DNA from: Eutreptiella sp. 'Long Island Sound 2002'
Taxonomy: Eukaryota > Euglenozoa > Euglenophyceae > Eutreptiales > Eutreptiaceae
Reading direction: 5' to 3'
NCBI GenBank assembly: GCA_964036045.1
Contig: OZ038383.1
Coordinates: forward strand, 110,209,188 to 110,273,187
DNA: 64,000 nt
The position numbers and the translations under genes were made by a program. A model generated the notes under the pieces. That model worked only from the letters and a program-made list of their open reading frames with translations. It did not search any database and had not been told where the DNA came from. Position 1 is the first letter of the stretch; the number at the start of each line of letters is the position of its first letter. Shown piece by piece: positions 38,566-49,770 of the stretch.

Positions 38566-40612
38566 CTTCCCTGGGCAGGCAACAAAGCGGGCGTCACTGG
38601 CGTTGCGCTGTCCATGGGGGGCGTGGCCCCCCATACCACTCCGGTTCGTGTTCACCCAGCCTCTCCGGGTACGATCTGTGCGGCGTCCCGGTGCGCAGGC
38701 GTGGGCCCGCTTGTTCTTCGCGGCCCCCTTGTGGGCCGGCGGCCGGAGCGGGGGGGCGGGTCACACTCCGGCTCCCCTCTCGGGTGGGGGGGGCCCATCC
38801 CCCTTGCCTCGGGGGGGGCTGTCGCGCTGCGGCCTCCCCGCTCTCGTTCCGGGCGGCGGCCTGCGGTACCCCTTTCTGGCTCTCCCCTCCGGCGCGCGCG
38901 TGCGGTCGGGGCTGAAGTGCCGCCCCGGGGCGGGGGGGGGGTGAGGGGCGGCCCGTGGACCGCTCCCCTGGGGGCCCCGGCTGACCTGCAAACCCCCCCT
39001 CTGTCCCCTCGGAGTGGGCTGTGGTCACGGGAGGGTCATGCGGGGCGCGGCCTCCTTCATGTTCCGTTGTGCGCGTTGCTCCGGCACGCCAGTGTGGGTT
39101 CGTGGGGGCAGGTCCAGCCGCCGTTGCCCTTACCGTGTCGCCGTTCCTCCTGTGGGTGGGGGCGCCCCCCTGGCCCTGGGGGGGCAGAGGGCCGCGCCTG
39201 TGGCTCTCCAGCTGGGGTGGGTGCGGGGGGGGGGGGGGGGCGCCACCCCGCTCGCTCTCGGGCCTGTGTGGGAGGGGGGGGGGGGGAGTGGGGGGGGTCC
39301 TTCGGTCCCCTGGCGATGCCCCCTGTCGGCCAAAGGGGGGGGGGGGGAGGGCGGCTTGGCGGTCCCGGCCCCGGGGGCCAGCCATCGGCCAGGGGGGTCG
39401 CGCCCTTCCCCCGCCCCCCTCTACCGAGAGCCGGATCCTCACGCAGTCCCTCCCTGGGGCCCCTCATCTCCCGGCTGTTGCCGCGCGGCGCTGGCCGGCC
39501 GGGGGTGGCGGTGAGGGTCAGCGGTCAGTGGTTAGCGGGTTGTGGGGCCGCTTTCCCTGGGTAGGCAACAAAGCGGGCGTCCCTTGGTGTCGTGCTGTCC
39601 ATGGGGGGCGTGGCCACCCATACCATTCCGGTTCGCGCCCACCCGGCTTCTCTGGGCACGATCTGCGCGGCGTCCCGGTGCGCAGGCGTGGGCCCACTTG
39701 CTCTTCGCGGCCCCCATTGGAGCCGGCGGCTGGGGCGTGGGGGCGGGTCACACTCCGGCTCCCCTCTCGGGCGGGGGGGTCCGTCCCTTCTGCCCCGGGG
39801 GGTGGGGGCCGGGGCCCCTGCGGCTGGCGGGCCGGTGGGGGGGCGGGGGGGGGGGGGGGGGTGTCGCGCCGCGGCCTCCCTGCTCTCCTTCCAGGCGGCG
39901 GCCTGTGGTACTCCTTCCTGGCTCTCTCCGTGTCGCCGGTGCGCTCCCTTCCGGCGCGCGCTTGCGGTCGGGGCTGAAGTGCCGCCCCTGGGTGGGGGGG
40001 GTGAGGGGCGGCCCGTGGACCGCCCCCCTGGGGGCCCCATCTGACTTGATACCCTCCCTCTGTCACCTCGGAGCGGGCTGTGGTTACGGGAGGGTCATGT
40101 GGGGCGCGGCCTCCTTCCTGCTCCGTCGTGCGCGTTGCTCCGGCACGCCGGTGTGGGTTCGCGGGAGCAGGCCCAGCCGCCGTTGCCCGCATTGCGCCGC
40201 CGTTCCCCCTGAGGGGCGGGCGCCCCCCCGGCCCTGGGGGGGCGGAGGGCCGCGCCTGTGGCTCCCCTGCTGTGGTGGGTGCGGGGGGGGGGGGGGGGTG
40301 GGGGGGCCGCCTCCTCGCCCGCCCCCGGGTCTGTGCGGGGGGGGGGGGGTTGGGGGGGGCTTTTTGGCCCCCTGGCGATGCCTCTCGTCGGCCGTGGGGG
40401 GGGGGGCGGGGGCGGCATGGCGGCCCTGGTCCCGGGGGCCAGCCATCGGCCAGGGGGTCGCGCCCTTCACCCGCCCCCCCTATCGAGAGCTGGATGCCCG
40501 CGCAGGCCCTCGCCGGGGCCCTCACCTCCCCGGCCGTTGCCGCGCGGCGCCGGCCGGCCGGGGGTGGCCGTGGGGGTTAGCGGTCAGTGGTTAGCAGGTT
40601 GCGGGGCAGCCG
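38566..40612. repeat. Two diverged direct repeats of about 1 kb, GC-rich
   Basis: Copy A is about 38566-39551 and copy B about 39552-40612. Shared landmarks include GGCAACAAAGCGGGCGTC, GGTGCGCAGGCGTGGGCCC, GTGAGGGGCGGCCCGTGGAC (38941 and 40001) and GCGGTCAGTGGTTAGC. The offset grows from 986 to 1,060 because copy B carries an extra G-rich insertion of about 74 bp. Proline- and glycine-rich ORFs appear in several frames on both strands but do not keep the same frame between copies, so I treat the copies as non-coding. Runs of 16-17 G lie at 39225-39240, 39845-39861 and 40283-40298. Confidence 0.75.
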
Positions 40613-41352
40613 GTTCCTCCCCGCGCTTGTCGCCCCCGCACTCCCTCCCGCGGGAGGCGGCGCGCCCCCGCACGTCGTGCCATACCGTGGGGGGGGCGTG
40701 GGTCAGGGGGCCCATCCCCCCCCCCAACCCTCCCGTACCCGCCGTCTGGGCCTTCACTTGCGCCGCCGCTTGTGTGGGGGCTGGGGCTGCGGCGGCGGCG
40801 GGTTGTGCCGGCGGTAGCGCAAAGCCCGGGGGAGCCAGTTGTTGGCGTCCGCATCCGTGATGCGGAGCACCGCTCCCCCCTCCAGGAAGGCCGGCCACGT
40901 CGGCTCCCTGTCGGGCCACGCCGCCCGGATCACTGACCTGAGGACCCTCTCGTGGTCCTCTGGGGCCGCCCACCCCCCCTAGGGGTGCCTCTCGGTTTCC
41001 TCCGTCCCTCCAGAGGAGCACGGCATCGAAGGGCCGGTTCCGCGACCTCCTGGAGGTCCCCTGGTTGGCCCAGCACAGCCACCCGTACACTTCCCCCACC
41101 AGGGGGAGGGTCTCCCCCCCCAGCGGTTCCGGGACTGCGCCCCAGTCCACGTCCCACGGCCGGCTCTCCTCCGCCCCCCGTGCCGGCCCCCCTCGCTGCT
41201 CCTGCACCTGCGGCGCCGATGCCACGCCCCGTCCCCCCTCCGCCGAGGTTATCCGCGCCGGCTCCGCCCTCGGCGCGGGGGGGGCTTGCTGGTGCTGGTG
41301 TCGTGGGGGTTGGGGGGGGACGAGCTCGCCGGCGTCAGGGTCGATGTTGTAG

Positions 41353-41383
41353 AGGTGGTGGTGGTGGTGGTGGTGGTGGTGGT
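41353..41383 (+). repeat. (GGT)n microsatellite
   Basis: About ten GGT repeats. On the minus strand, in the frame of the putative coding region, they read as a run of about nine histidines. Confidence 0.9.
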
Positions 41384-41536
41384 AGGTGTGGTGTGCCGGC
41401 ATCTGTTGGATGCCGGGGGGGATGCACCTCACCGGCTGCACGTCCGGCTGCGGGGGCGCTCCGCCCTCTGACCCCCTCCCCTCGCCCCGCCCTCCCCCCT
41501 GGGCTCCCATGCCCCGTCCCTCCTGTCCCTTGGGGC

Positions 41537-41566
41537 CCTTGCCCTTGCCCTTGCCCTTGCCCTTGG
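41537..41566 (+). repeat. (CCCTTG)n repeat
   Basis: Five hexamer copies. On the minus strand they encode alternating Lys-Gly in the frame of the putative coding region, in a longer Gly/Lys/Arg-rich stretch. Confidence 0.85.
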
Positions 41567-41569
41567 GCC

Positions 41570-41863
41570 CCTTTCCGGTCCCGCGCCCGTGTCGCGGGTC
41601 CCGCCTCTCGTCCCCCACGCCCTGGCCCGCTCGCTCTCCCATCCCCCCTTGTCCTGCCCCCTGCGCCTGGGTACCCTTCCCGCGCCCCTGAGCACCCTTC
41701 CTGTGCCCTGGCCCCTCCCCGACCCCCTGCCCGTGTCGCGGGTCCCGCCTCTCGTACACCACGCCCCGGCCTGCTCGCTCTCCCACCCCCCCTCGCTCCG
41801 CTCCCTGCACCTGGGCTCCCTGCCCGCGCCCCTGCGCGCCCTTCCCGTGCCCTGACCCCTCCC
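41570..41863 (-). repeat. 144-bp tandem repeat, two copies
   Basis: GTCGCGGGTCCCGCCTCTCG is at 41591 and again at 41735, with flanking similarity over the full 144 bp. 144 is 48 codons, and both copies stay in frame on the minus strand (GGVGERAGRGV and GGMGERAGQGV). This supports a coding origin. The second copy ends at the satellite boundary. Confidence 0.8.
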
Positions 41864-44408
41864 AATGCAGCGCCCGACGGCAAAGCAATGCAGAGCCCGA
41901 CGACAAAGCAATGCAGCGCCCGACGACAAAGCAATGCAGCGCCCGACGGCAAAGCAATGCAGAGCCCGACGACAAAGCAGTGCCGCGCCCGACGACAAAC
42001 CAATGCAGCGCCCGACGGCAAAGCAATGCAGAGCCCGACGACAAAGAAATGCAGCGCCCGACGACAAAGCAATGCAGCGCCCGACGGCAAATCAATGCAG
42101 AGCCGGACGACAAAGCAATGCAGCGCCCGACGACAAAGCAATGCAGAGCCCGACGACAAAGCAATGCAGCGCCCGACGGCAAAGCAATGCAGAGCCCGAC
42201 GACAAAGCAGTGCAGCGTCCGACGACAAAGCAATGCAGCGCCCGACGGCAAAGCAATGCAGAGCCCGACGACAAAGAAATGCAGCGCCCGACGACAGAGC
42301 AATGCAGCACCCGACGGCAAAGCAATGCAGAGCCCGACGACAAAGCAATGCAGCGCCCGACGACAAAGCAATGCAGCGCCCGGCGGCAAAGCAATGCAGA
42401 GCCCGACGACAAAGCAATGCAGCGCCCGACGACAAAGCAATGCAGAGCCCGACGACAAAGCAATGCAGCGCCCGACGACAAAGCAATGCAGCGCCCGACG
42501 GCAAAGCAATGTAGAGCCCGACGACAAAGCAATGCAGCGCCCAACGACAAAGCAATGCAGCGCCCGACGGCAAAGCAATGCAGAGTCCGACGACAAAGCA
42601 ATGCAGCGCCCGACGACAAAGCAATGCAGCGCCCGACAACAAAGCAATGCAGAGCCCGACGACAAAGCAATGCAGCGCCCGACGACAAAGCAATGCAGCG
42701 CCCGACAGCAAAGCAATGCAGAGCCCGACGACAAAGGAATGCAGCGCCCGACGACAAAGCAATGCAGCGCCCGACGACAAAGCAATGCAGCGCCCGACGG
42801 CAAAGCAATGCAGGGCCCGACGACAAAGCAATGCAGAGCCCGACGACGAAGCAATGCAGCCCCCGACAACAAAGCAATGCAGCGCCCGACGACAAAGCAA
42901 TGCAGCGCCCGACGGCAAAGCAATGCAGAGCCTGACGACAAAGCAATGCAGCGCCCGACGACAAAGCAATGCAGCGCCCGACGACAAAGCAATGCAGCGC
43001 CCGACGACAAAGCAATGCAGCGCCCGACGACAAAGCAATGCAGAGTCCGACGACAAAACAATGCAGCGCCCGACGACAAGACAATGCAGCACCCGACGAC
43101 AAAGCAATCCAGCGCCCGACGACAAAGCAATGCAGCGCCCGACGGCAAAGCAATGCAGAGCCCGACGACAAAGCAATGCAGCGCCCAACGACAAAGCAAC
43201 GCAGCGCCCGACGGCAAAGCAATGCAGCGCCCGACGACAAAGCAATGCAGCGCCCGACGACAAAGCAATGCAGCGCCTGACGGCAAAGCAATGCAGAGCC
43301 CGACGACAAAGCAATGCAGCGCCCGACGACAAAGCAATGCAGCGCCCGACGGCAAAGCAATGCAGAGCCCGACGACAAAGCAATGCAGCGCCTGACGACA
43401 AAGCAATGCAGCGCCCGACGGCAAAGCAATGCAGAGCCCGACGACAAAGCAATGCAGCGCCCGACGACAAAGCAATGCAGCGCTCGACGACAAAGCAATG
43501 CAGCGCCCGACGACAAAGCAATGCAGGGCCCGACGGCAAAGCAATGCAGAGCCCGACGACAAAGCAATGCAGCGCCAGACGACAAAGCAATGCAGCGCCC
43601 GATGGCAAAGCAATGCAGAGCCCGACGACAAAGCAACGCAGCGCCTGACGACAAAGCAATGCAGAGCCCGACGACAAAGCAATGCAGCGCCCGACGACAA
43701 AGCAATGCAGAGCCTGACGACAAAGCAATGCAGCGCCCGACGACAAAGCAATGCAGCGCCCGACGGCAAAGCAATGCAGAGCCCGACGACAAAGCAATGC
43801 AGCGCCCGACGACAAAGCAATGCAGCGCCCGACGGCAAAGCAATGCAGAGTCCGACGACAAAGCAATGCAGCGCCCGACGACAAAGCAATGCAGCGCCCG
43901 ACAACAAAGCAATGCGGAGCCCGACGACAAAGCAATGCAGCGCCCAACGACAAAGCAATGCAGCGCCTGACAGCAAAGCAATGCAGAGCCCGACGACAAA
44001 GGAATGCAGCGTCAGTCGACAAAGCAATGCAGCGCCCGACGACAAAGCAATGCAGCGCCCGACGGCAAAGCAATGCAGGGCCCGACGACAAAGCAATGCA
44101 GAGCCCGACGACAAAGCAATGCAGCCCCCGACGACAAAGCAATGCAGCGCCCGAGGACAAAGGAATGCAGCGCCCGACGGCAAAGCAATGCAGAGCCCGA
44201 CGACAAAGCAATGCAGCGCCCGACGACAAAGCAATGCAGCGCCCGACGACAAAGCAATGCAGCGCCAGACGACAAAGCAATGCAGCGCCCGACGGCAAAG
44301 CAATGCAGAGCCTGACGACAAAACAATGCAGCGCCCGACAGCAAAGCAATGCAGAGCCCAACGACAATGCAATGCAATACAGCGTCAGTCGACAAAGCAT
44401 CGACAAAG
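41864..44408 (+). repeat. 23-bp satellite array, second segment
   Basis: The same 23-bp satellite in the same orientation as 12729-36666, resuming at AATGCAGCGCCCGACGGC. It ends at a slightly scrambled stretch (AATGCAATACAGCGTCAG, then a partial unit GCATCGACAAAG) where the orientation flips. Confidence 0.96.
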
Positions 44409-44832
44409 CTCTGCATTGCTTTGCCGTCGGGCGCTGCGTTGCTTTGTCGTCAGGCGCTGCATTGCTTTCTCGTTGGGCTCTGCATTGCTTTGCTGTCGGG
44501 CGCTGCATTGTTTTGTCGTCAGGCTCTGCATTGCTTTGCCGTCGGGCGCTGCATTGCTTTGTCGTCTGGCGCTGCATTGCTTTGTCGTCGGGCGCTGCAT
44601 TGCTTTGTCGTCGGGCGCTGCATTGCTTTGTCGTCGGGCGCTGCATTGCTTTGTCGTCGGGCTCTGCATTGCTTTGCCGTCGGGCGCTGCATTCCTTTGT
44701 CCTCGGGCGCTGCATTGCTTTGTCGTCGGGGGCCACATTGCTTTGTCGTCGGGCTCTGCATTGCTTTGTCGTCGGGCCCTGCATTGCTTTGCCGTCGGGC
44801 GCTGCATTGCTTTGTCGTCGGGCGCTGCATTC
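44409..44832 (-). repeat. Inverted block of the 23-bp satellite
   Basis: About 18 units read as the reverse complement (CTTTGTCGTCGGGCGCTGCA). The left breakpoint follows CGTCAGTCGACAAAGCATCG and GACAAAG, the right one is TGCATT/CCGACGG. Unit variants inside show the same substitutions as the + strand units. It is the only place in about 35 kb of satellite where orientation changes. Confidence 0.92.
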
Positions 44833-47800
44833 CGACGGCAAAGCAATGCAAAGCCCGACGACAAAGCAATGCAGCGCCCGACGACAAAGCAAGGCAGCGC
44901 CTGACGGCAAAGCAATGCAGAGTCCGACGACAAAGCAATGCAGCGCCCGACGACAAAGCAATGCAGCGCCCGACAACAAAGCAATGCAGAGCCCGACGAC
45001 AAAGCAATGCAGCGCCCGACGACAAAGCAATGCAGCGCCCGACAGCAAAGCAATGCAGAGCCCGACGACAAAGGAATGCAGCGCCCGACGACAAAGCAAT
45101 GCAGCGCCCGACGACAAAGCAATGCAGCGCCCGACGGCAAAGCAATGCAGGGCCCGACGACAAAGCAATGCAGAGCCTGACGACAAAGCAATGCAGCCCC
45201 CGACGACAAAACAATGCAGCGCCCGCCGACAAAGCAATGCAGCGCCCGACGGCAAAGCAATGCAGAGCCCGACGACAAAGCAATGCAGCGCCCGACGACA
45301 AAGCAATGCAGCGCCCGACGACAAAGCAATGCAGCGCCCGACGACAAAGCAATGCAGCGCCTGACGGCAAAGCAATGCAGAGCCCGACGACAAAGCAATG
45401 CAGCGCCCGACGACAAAGCAATGCAGCGCCCGACGACAAAGCAATGCAGCGCCCGACGAAAAAGCAATGCAGCGCCTGACGGCAAAGCAATGCAGAGCCC
45501 GACGACAAAGCAATGCAGCGCCCGACAACAAAGCAATGCAGCGCCCGACGACAAAGCAATGCAGCGCCCGACGACAAAGCAATGCAGCGCCCGACGACAA
45601 AGCAATGCAGCGCCCGACGGCAAAGCAATGCAGAGCCCGACGACAAAACAATGCAGCGCCCGACGACAAAGCAATGCAGAGCCTGGCGACAAAGCAATGC
45701 AGCGCCCGACGACAAAGCAATGCAGCGCCCGACGGCAAAGCAATGCACAGCCCGACGGCAAAGCAATGCAAAGCCCGACGACAAAGCAATGCAGCGCCCG
45801 ACGGCAAAGCAATGCAGAGCCCGACGACAAAGCAATGCAGCGCCCGACGACAAAGCAATGCAGCGCCCGACGACAAAGCAATGCAACGCCTGACGGCAAA
45901 GCAATGCAGAGCCCGACGACAAAGCAATGCAGCGCCCGACGACAAAGCAATGCAGCGCCCGACGGCAAAGCAATGCAGAGCCCCACGACAAAGCAATGCA
46001 GCGCCTGACGACAAAGCAATGCAGCGCCCGACGGCAAAGCAATGCAGAGCTCGACGACAAAGCAATGCAGCGCCCGACGACAAAGCAATGCAGCGCCCGA
46101 CGACAAAGCAATGCAGCGCCCGACGACAAAGCAATGCAGCGCCCGATGGCAAAGCAATGCAGAGCCCGACGACAAAGCAATGCAGGGCACGACGACAAAG
46201 CAATGCAGCGCCTGACGACAAAGCAATGCAGCGCCCGACGACAAAGCAATGCAGCGCCTGACGACAAAGCAATGCAGCGCCCGACGGCAAAGCAATGCAG
46301 AGCCCGACGACAAAGCAATGCAGCGCCCGACGACAAAGCAATGCAGCGCCCGACGGCAAAGCAATGCAGAGCCCGACGACAAAGCAATGCAGCGCCTGAC
46401 GACAAAGCAATGCAGCGCTCGACGACAAAGCAATGCAGCCCGCGACGGCAAAGCAATGCAGATCCCGACGGCAAAGCAATGCAAAGCCCGACCACAAAGC
46501 AAAGCAGCGCCCGACGGCAAAGCAATGCAGCGCCCGACGGCAAAGCAATGCAGAGCCTGACGACAAAGCAATGCAGTGCCCGACGGCAAAGCAATGCAGA
46601 GCCCGGCGACAAAGCAATGCAGCGCGCGACGGCAAAGCAATGCAGAGCCCGACGGCAAAGCAATGCAAAGCCCGACGACAAAGCAATGCAGCGCCCGACG
46701 GCAAAGCAATGCAGCGCCCGACGGCAAAGCAATGCAGCGCCCGACGACAAAGCAATGCAGCGCCCAACGGCAAAGCAATGCACAACCCGACGACAAAGCA
46801 ATGCAGCGCCCGACGACAAAGCAATGCAGCGCCGAACGACAAAGGAATGCAGCGCCCGACGGCAAAGCAATGCAGGGCCCGACGACAAAGCAATGCAGAG
46901 CCCGACGACAAAGCAATGCAGCCCCCGACGACAAAGCAATGCAGCGCCCGACGACAAAGCAATGCAGCGCCCGACGACAAAGCAATGCAGTGCCCGACGA
47001 CAAAGCAATGCAGCGCCCGACGACAAAGCAATGCAGCGCCCGACGACAAAGCAATGCAGCGCCCGACGACAAAGCAATGCAGCGCCCGACGACAATGCAG
47101 CGCCCGACGACAAAGCAATGCAGCGCCTGACGGCAAAGCAATGCAGAGCCCGACGACAAAACAATGCAGCGCCCGACGACAAAGCAATGCAGCGCCTGAC
47201 AACAAAGCAATGCAGAGCCCGACGACAAAGCAATGCAGCGTCCGACGACAAAGCAATGCAGCGCCCGACAGCAAAGCAATGCAGAGCCCGACGACAAAGG
47301 AATGCAGCGCCCGAGGACAAAGCAATGCAGCACCCGACGACAAAGCAATGCAGCGCCCGACGGCAAAGCAATGCAGGGCCCGACGACAAAGCAATGCAGA
47401 GCCCGACGACAAAGCAATGCAGCCCCCGACGGCAAAGCAATGCAGCGCCCGACGACAAAGCAATGCAGCGCCCGACGGCAAAGCAATGCAGAGCCCGACG
47501 ACAAAGCAATGCAGCGCCCGACGACAAAGCAATGCAGCGCCCGACGACAAAGCAATGCAGCGCCCGACGACAAAGCAATGCAGCGCCCGACGACAAAGCA
47601 ATGCAGCGCCCGACGGCAAAGCATTGCAGAGCCCGACGACAAAGCAATGCAGAGCCCGACGGCAAAGCAATGCACAGCCCGACGACAAGGCAATGCAGCG
47701 CCCGTCGACAAAGCAATGCATCGCCCGGCGACAAAGCAATGCAGCGCCCGACAGCAAAGCAATGCAGAGCCCGACGACAAAGCAATGCAGCGCCCGACGA

Positions 47801-49237
47801 CAAAGCAATGCAGAGCCCGACGACAAAGCAATGCAGCCCCCGACGACAAAGCAATGCAGCGCCCGACGACAAAGCAATGCAGCGCCCGACGACAAAGCAA
47901 TGCAGTGCCCGACGACAAAGCAATGCAGCGCCCGACGACAAAGCAATGCAGCGCCCGACGACAAAGCAATGCAGCGCCCGACGACAAAGCAATGCAGCGC
48001 CCGACGACAATGCAGCGCCCGACGACAAAGCAATGCAGCGCCCGACGGCAAAGCAATGCAGAGCCCGACGACAAAACAATGCAGCGCCCGACGACAAAGC
48101 AATGCAGCGCCTGACAACAAAGCAATGCAGAGCCCGACGACAAAGCAATGCAGCGCCCGACGACAAAGCAATGCAGCGCCCGACAGCAAAGCAATGCAGA
48201 GCCCGACGACAAAGGAATGCAGCGCCCGACGACAAAGCAATGCAGCACCCGACGACAAAGCAATGCAGCGCCCGACGGCAAAGCAATGCAGGGCCCGACG
48301 ACAAAGCAATGCAGAGCCTGACGACAAAGCAATGCAGCCCCCGACGGCAAAGCAATGCAGCGCCCGACGACAAAGCAATGCAGCGCCCGACAGCAAAGCA
48401 ATGCAGAGCCCGACGACAAAGCAATGCAGCGCCCGACGACAAAGCAATGCAGCGCCCGACGACAAAGCAATGCAGCGCCCGACGACAAAGCAATGCAGCG
48501 CCCGACGACAAAGCAATGCAGCGCCCGACGGCAAAGCACTGCAGAGCCCGACGACAAAGCAATGCAGCGCCCGACGACAAAGCAATGCAGCGCCCGACGG
48601 CAAAGCAATGCAGAGCCCAACGACAAAGCAATGCAGCGCCCGACGACAAAGCAACGCAGCGCCCGACGGCAAAGCAATGCAGCGCCCGACGACAAAGCAA
48701 TGCAGCGCCCGACGACAAAGCAATGCAGCGCCCGACGGCAAAGCAATGCAGAGCCCGACAACAAAGCAATGCAGCGCCCGACGACAAAGCAATGCAGCGC
48801 CCGACGACAAAGCAATGCAGCGCCTGACGGCAAAGCAATGCAGAGCCCGACGACAAAGCAATGCAGCGCCCGACGACAAAGCAATGCAGCGCCCGACGGC
48901 AAAGCAATGCAGAGCCCGACGACAAAGCAATGCAGCGCCCGACGACAAAGCAATGCAGCGCCCGATGGCAAAGCAATGCACAGCCGGAAGGCAAAGCAAT
49001 GCAGCGCCTGACGACAAAGCAATGCAGCGCCCGACGACAAAGCAATGCAGCGCCCGACGGCAAAGCAAAGCAGAGCCCGACGACAAAGCAATGCAGCGCC
49101 CGGCGACAAAGCAATGCAGCGCCGAACGACAAAGGAATGCAGCGCCTGACGGCAAAGCAATGCAGGGCCCGACGACAAAGCAATGCAGAGCCCAACGACA
49201 AAGCAATGCAGCGCCCGACGACAAAGCAATGCAGCGC
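44833..49237 (+). repeat. 23-bp satellite array, third segment
   Basis: Forward-orientation satellite. A block with an 18-bp short unit (GACGACAATGCAG, lacking AAAGC) appears at 47091 and again at 48006. The offset of 915 equals 39 full units plus one 18-bp unit, so another segmental duplication is present. The array is cut at AGCGC by the LTR element. Confidence 0.96.
49233..49237 (+). repeat. Target-site duplication, left copy (AGCGC)
   Basis: AGCGC directly before the 5' LTR is repeated at 60024-60028 directly after the 3' LTR. Removing the element and one copy restores a normal satellite unit (ATGCAGCGCCCGACGAC). Five bp is the usual size for Ty3/Gypsy integrases. Confidence 0.95.
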
Positions 49238-49770
49238 TGTAAGTGCGGCTAACCCCCATCTGCTCAGATTTTCACTGATCTAACCCAGATTGGCTACATT
49301 TTGGTCATTTTCTCTGCTTCGGCGGAATCGTCGCCTCGCAGCTGAGTCTCAGGATCAGACCTATATATTTCTGATATGCCGGATCTGATTCCGCGGTCCA
49401 TTCTCCGTAAATCCGCCGCGTTCCGATCATTTAGCTGGAATCGCCATTTGCCGCTGACGCGCGCTCGCGGGCCAGATCGGCCAAATATTTTTCACAATTG
49501 GATTTATTTAAATCTTTTCAGACAGATATGGACACTCAGATGTGCATAGTAAAATCCGCATCAATTTTCTTCATAGACTGGGATTTTCTGCCGGATAACA
49601 CTCAACATGGATCTTGCTTCAGTTGTTGCTGCTCTTGCCTCCGTTGGTGTCCGAGTCTCCGGTTCTACCCCCAACAGCAACGTTCAGGTCGACTCCTCGC
49701 GTGCCTGCCCCACTGGTCTTGCCGGCCTCGAGCCCTCCGGCACCATCAACGACCCAGGGCAGCACTTTCA
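49238..49770 (+). repeat. 5' LTR, 533 bp
   Basis: It begins TGTAAGTGC and ends GCACTTTCA, a near-perfect inverted terminal pair with the standard TG...CA ends. It differs from the 3' LTR at 49344 (G, versus C at 59597) and 49728 (T, versus C at 59981). It contains a TATA-like box and, at 49607, the start codon of gag. The last 164 bp are therefore both LTR and coding sequence; the 49728 change alters Leu to Pro in that reading. Confidence 0.96.
49362..49370 (+). promoter_or_regulatory. TATA-like box in the 5' LTR
   Basis: TATATATTT lies about 124 bp into the LTR and 245 bp before the gag ATG. A transcript starting 25-35 bp downstream would leave about 210 nt of leader. The same box is in the 3' LTR at 59615. 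Position and composition are suggestive only. Confidence 0.4.

Larger units (their letters stand above)
36667..41863 (-). other. GC-rich 5.2-kb block interrupting the satellite
   Basis: Between 36667 and 41863 the 23-bp satellite is replaced by unrelated, very GC-rich DNA with G homopolymers up to 17. The satellite phase is kept across it: CAAAG on the left and AATGCAG on the right rejoin with the block's last C. No target-site duplication is visible. Read on the minus strand, it runs from a truncated coding region through two 1-kb repeats and tRNA-like modules to a tail of CCTCAAA repeats. That order suggests a 5'-truncated retroposon or composite of retroposons, but no reverse transcriptase was found. 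37000-37900 holds no convincing gene. Confidence 0.6.
40755..41863 (-). pseudogene. Truncated, frameshifted coding region, unknown protein (possible retroposon ORF1)
   Basis: On the minus strand a frame enters from the satellite boundary at 41863. It encodes, in order, two 48-residue Gly/Arg-rich repeats (from 144-bp DNA repeats), a Lys-Gly run, a run of about nine His, a Pro/Ala-rich linker and a compact-looking region with Trp and hydrophobic residues (PWDVDWGAVPEPLGG, EVYGWLCWANQG). At a run of seven C on the + strand (40973-40979) the frame breaks. Removing one base continues it through VLRSVIRAAW and NNWLPRALRYR to a basic end HKRRRK and TGA at 40757-40755. Sense-looking protein on both sides of the break indicates one former gene. 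Its N-terminus is missing. A disordered N-region with a small domain and basic tail would fit a nucleic-acid-binding ORF1 or Gag-like protein, but I do not recognise the family. Confidence 0.45.

Noticed and set aside
38594-40525. Pro/Gly/Arg-rich ORFs of 170-335 codons on both strands in the GC-rich repeats
   Set aside because: High GC removes stops in every frame. The frames are not kept between the two 1-kb copies and no motif is present.
44349-45479. Long ORFs spanning the inverted satellite block
   Set aside because: They switch from one satellite peptide to the other at the breakpoint, which only shows that both orientations are stop-free.
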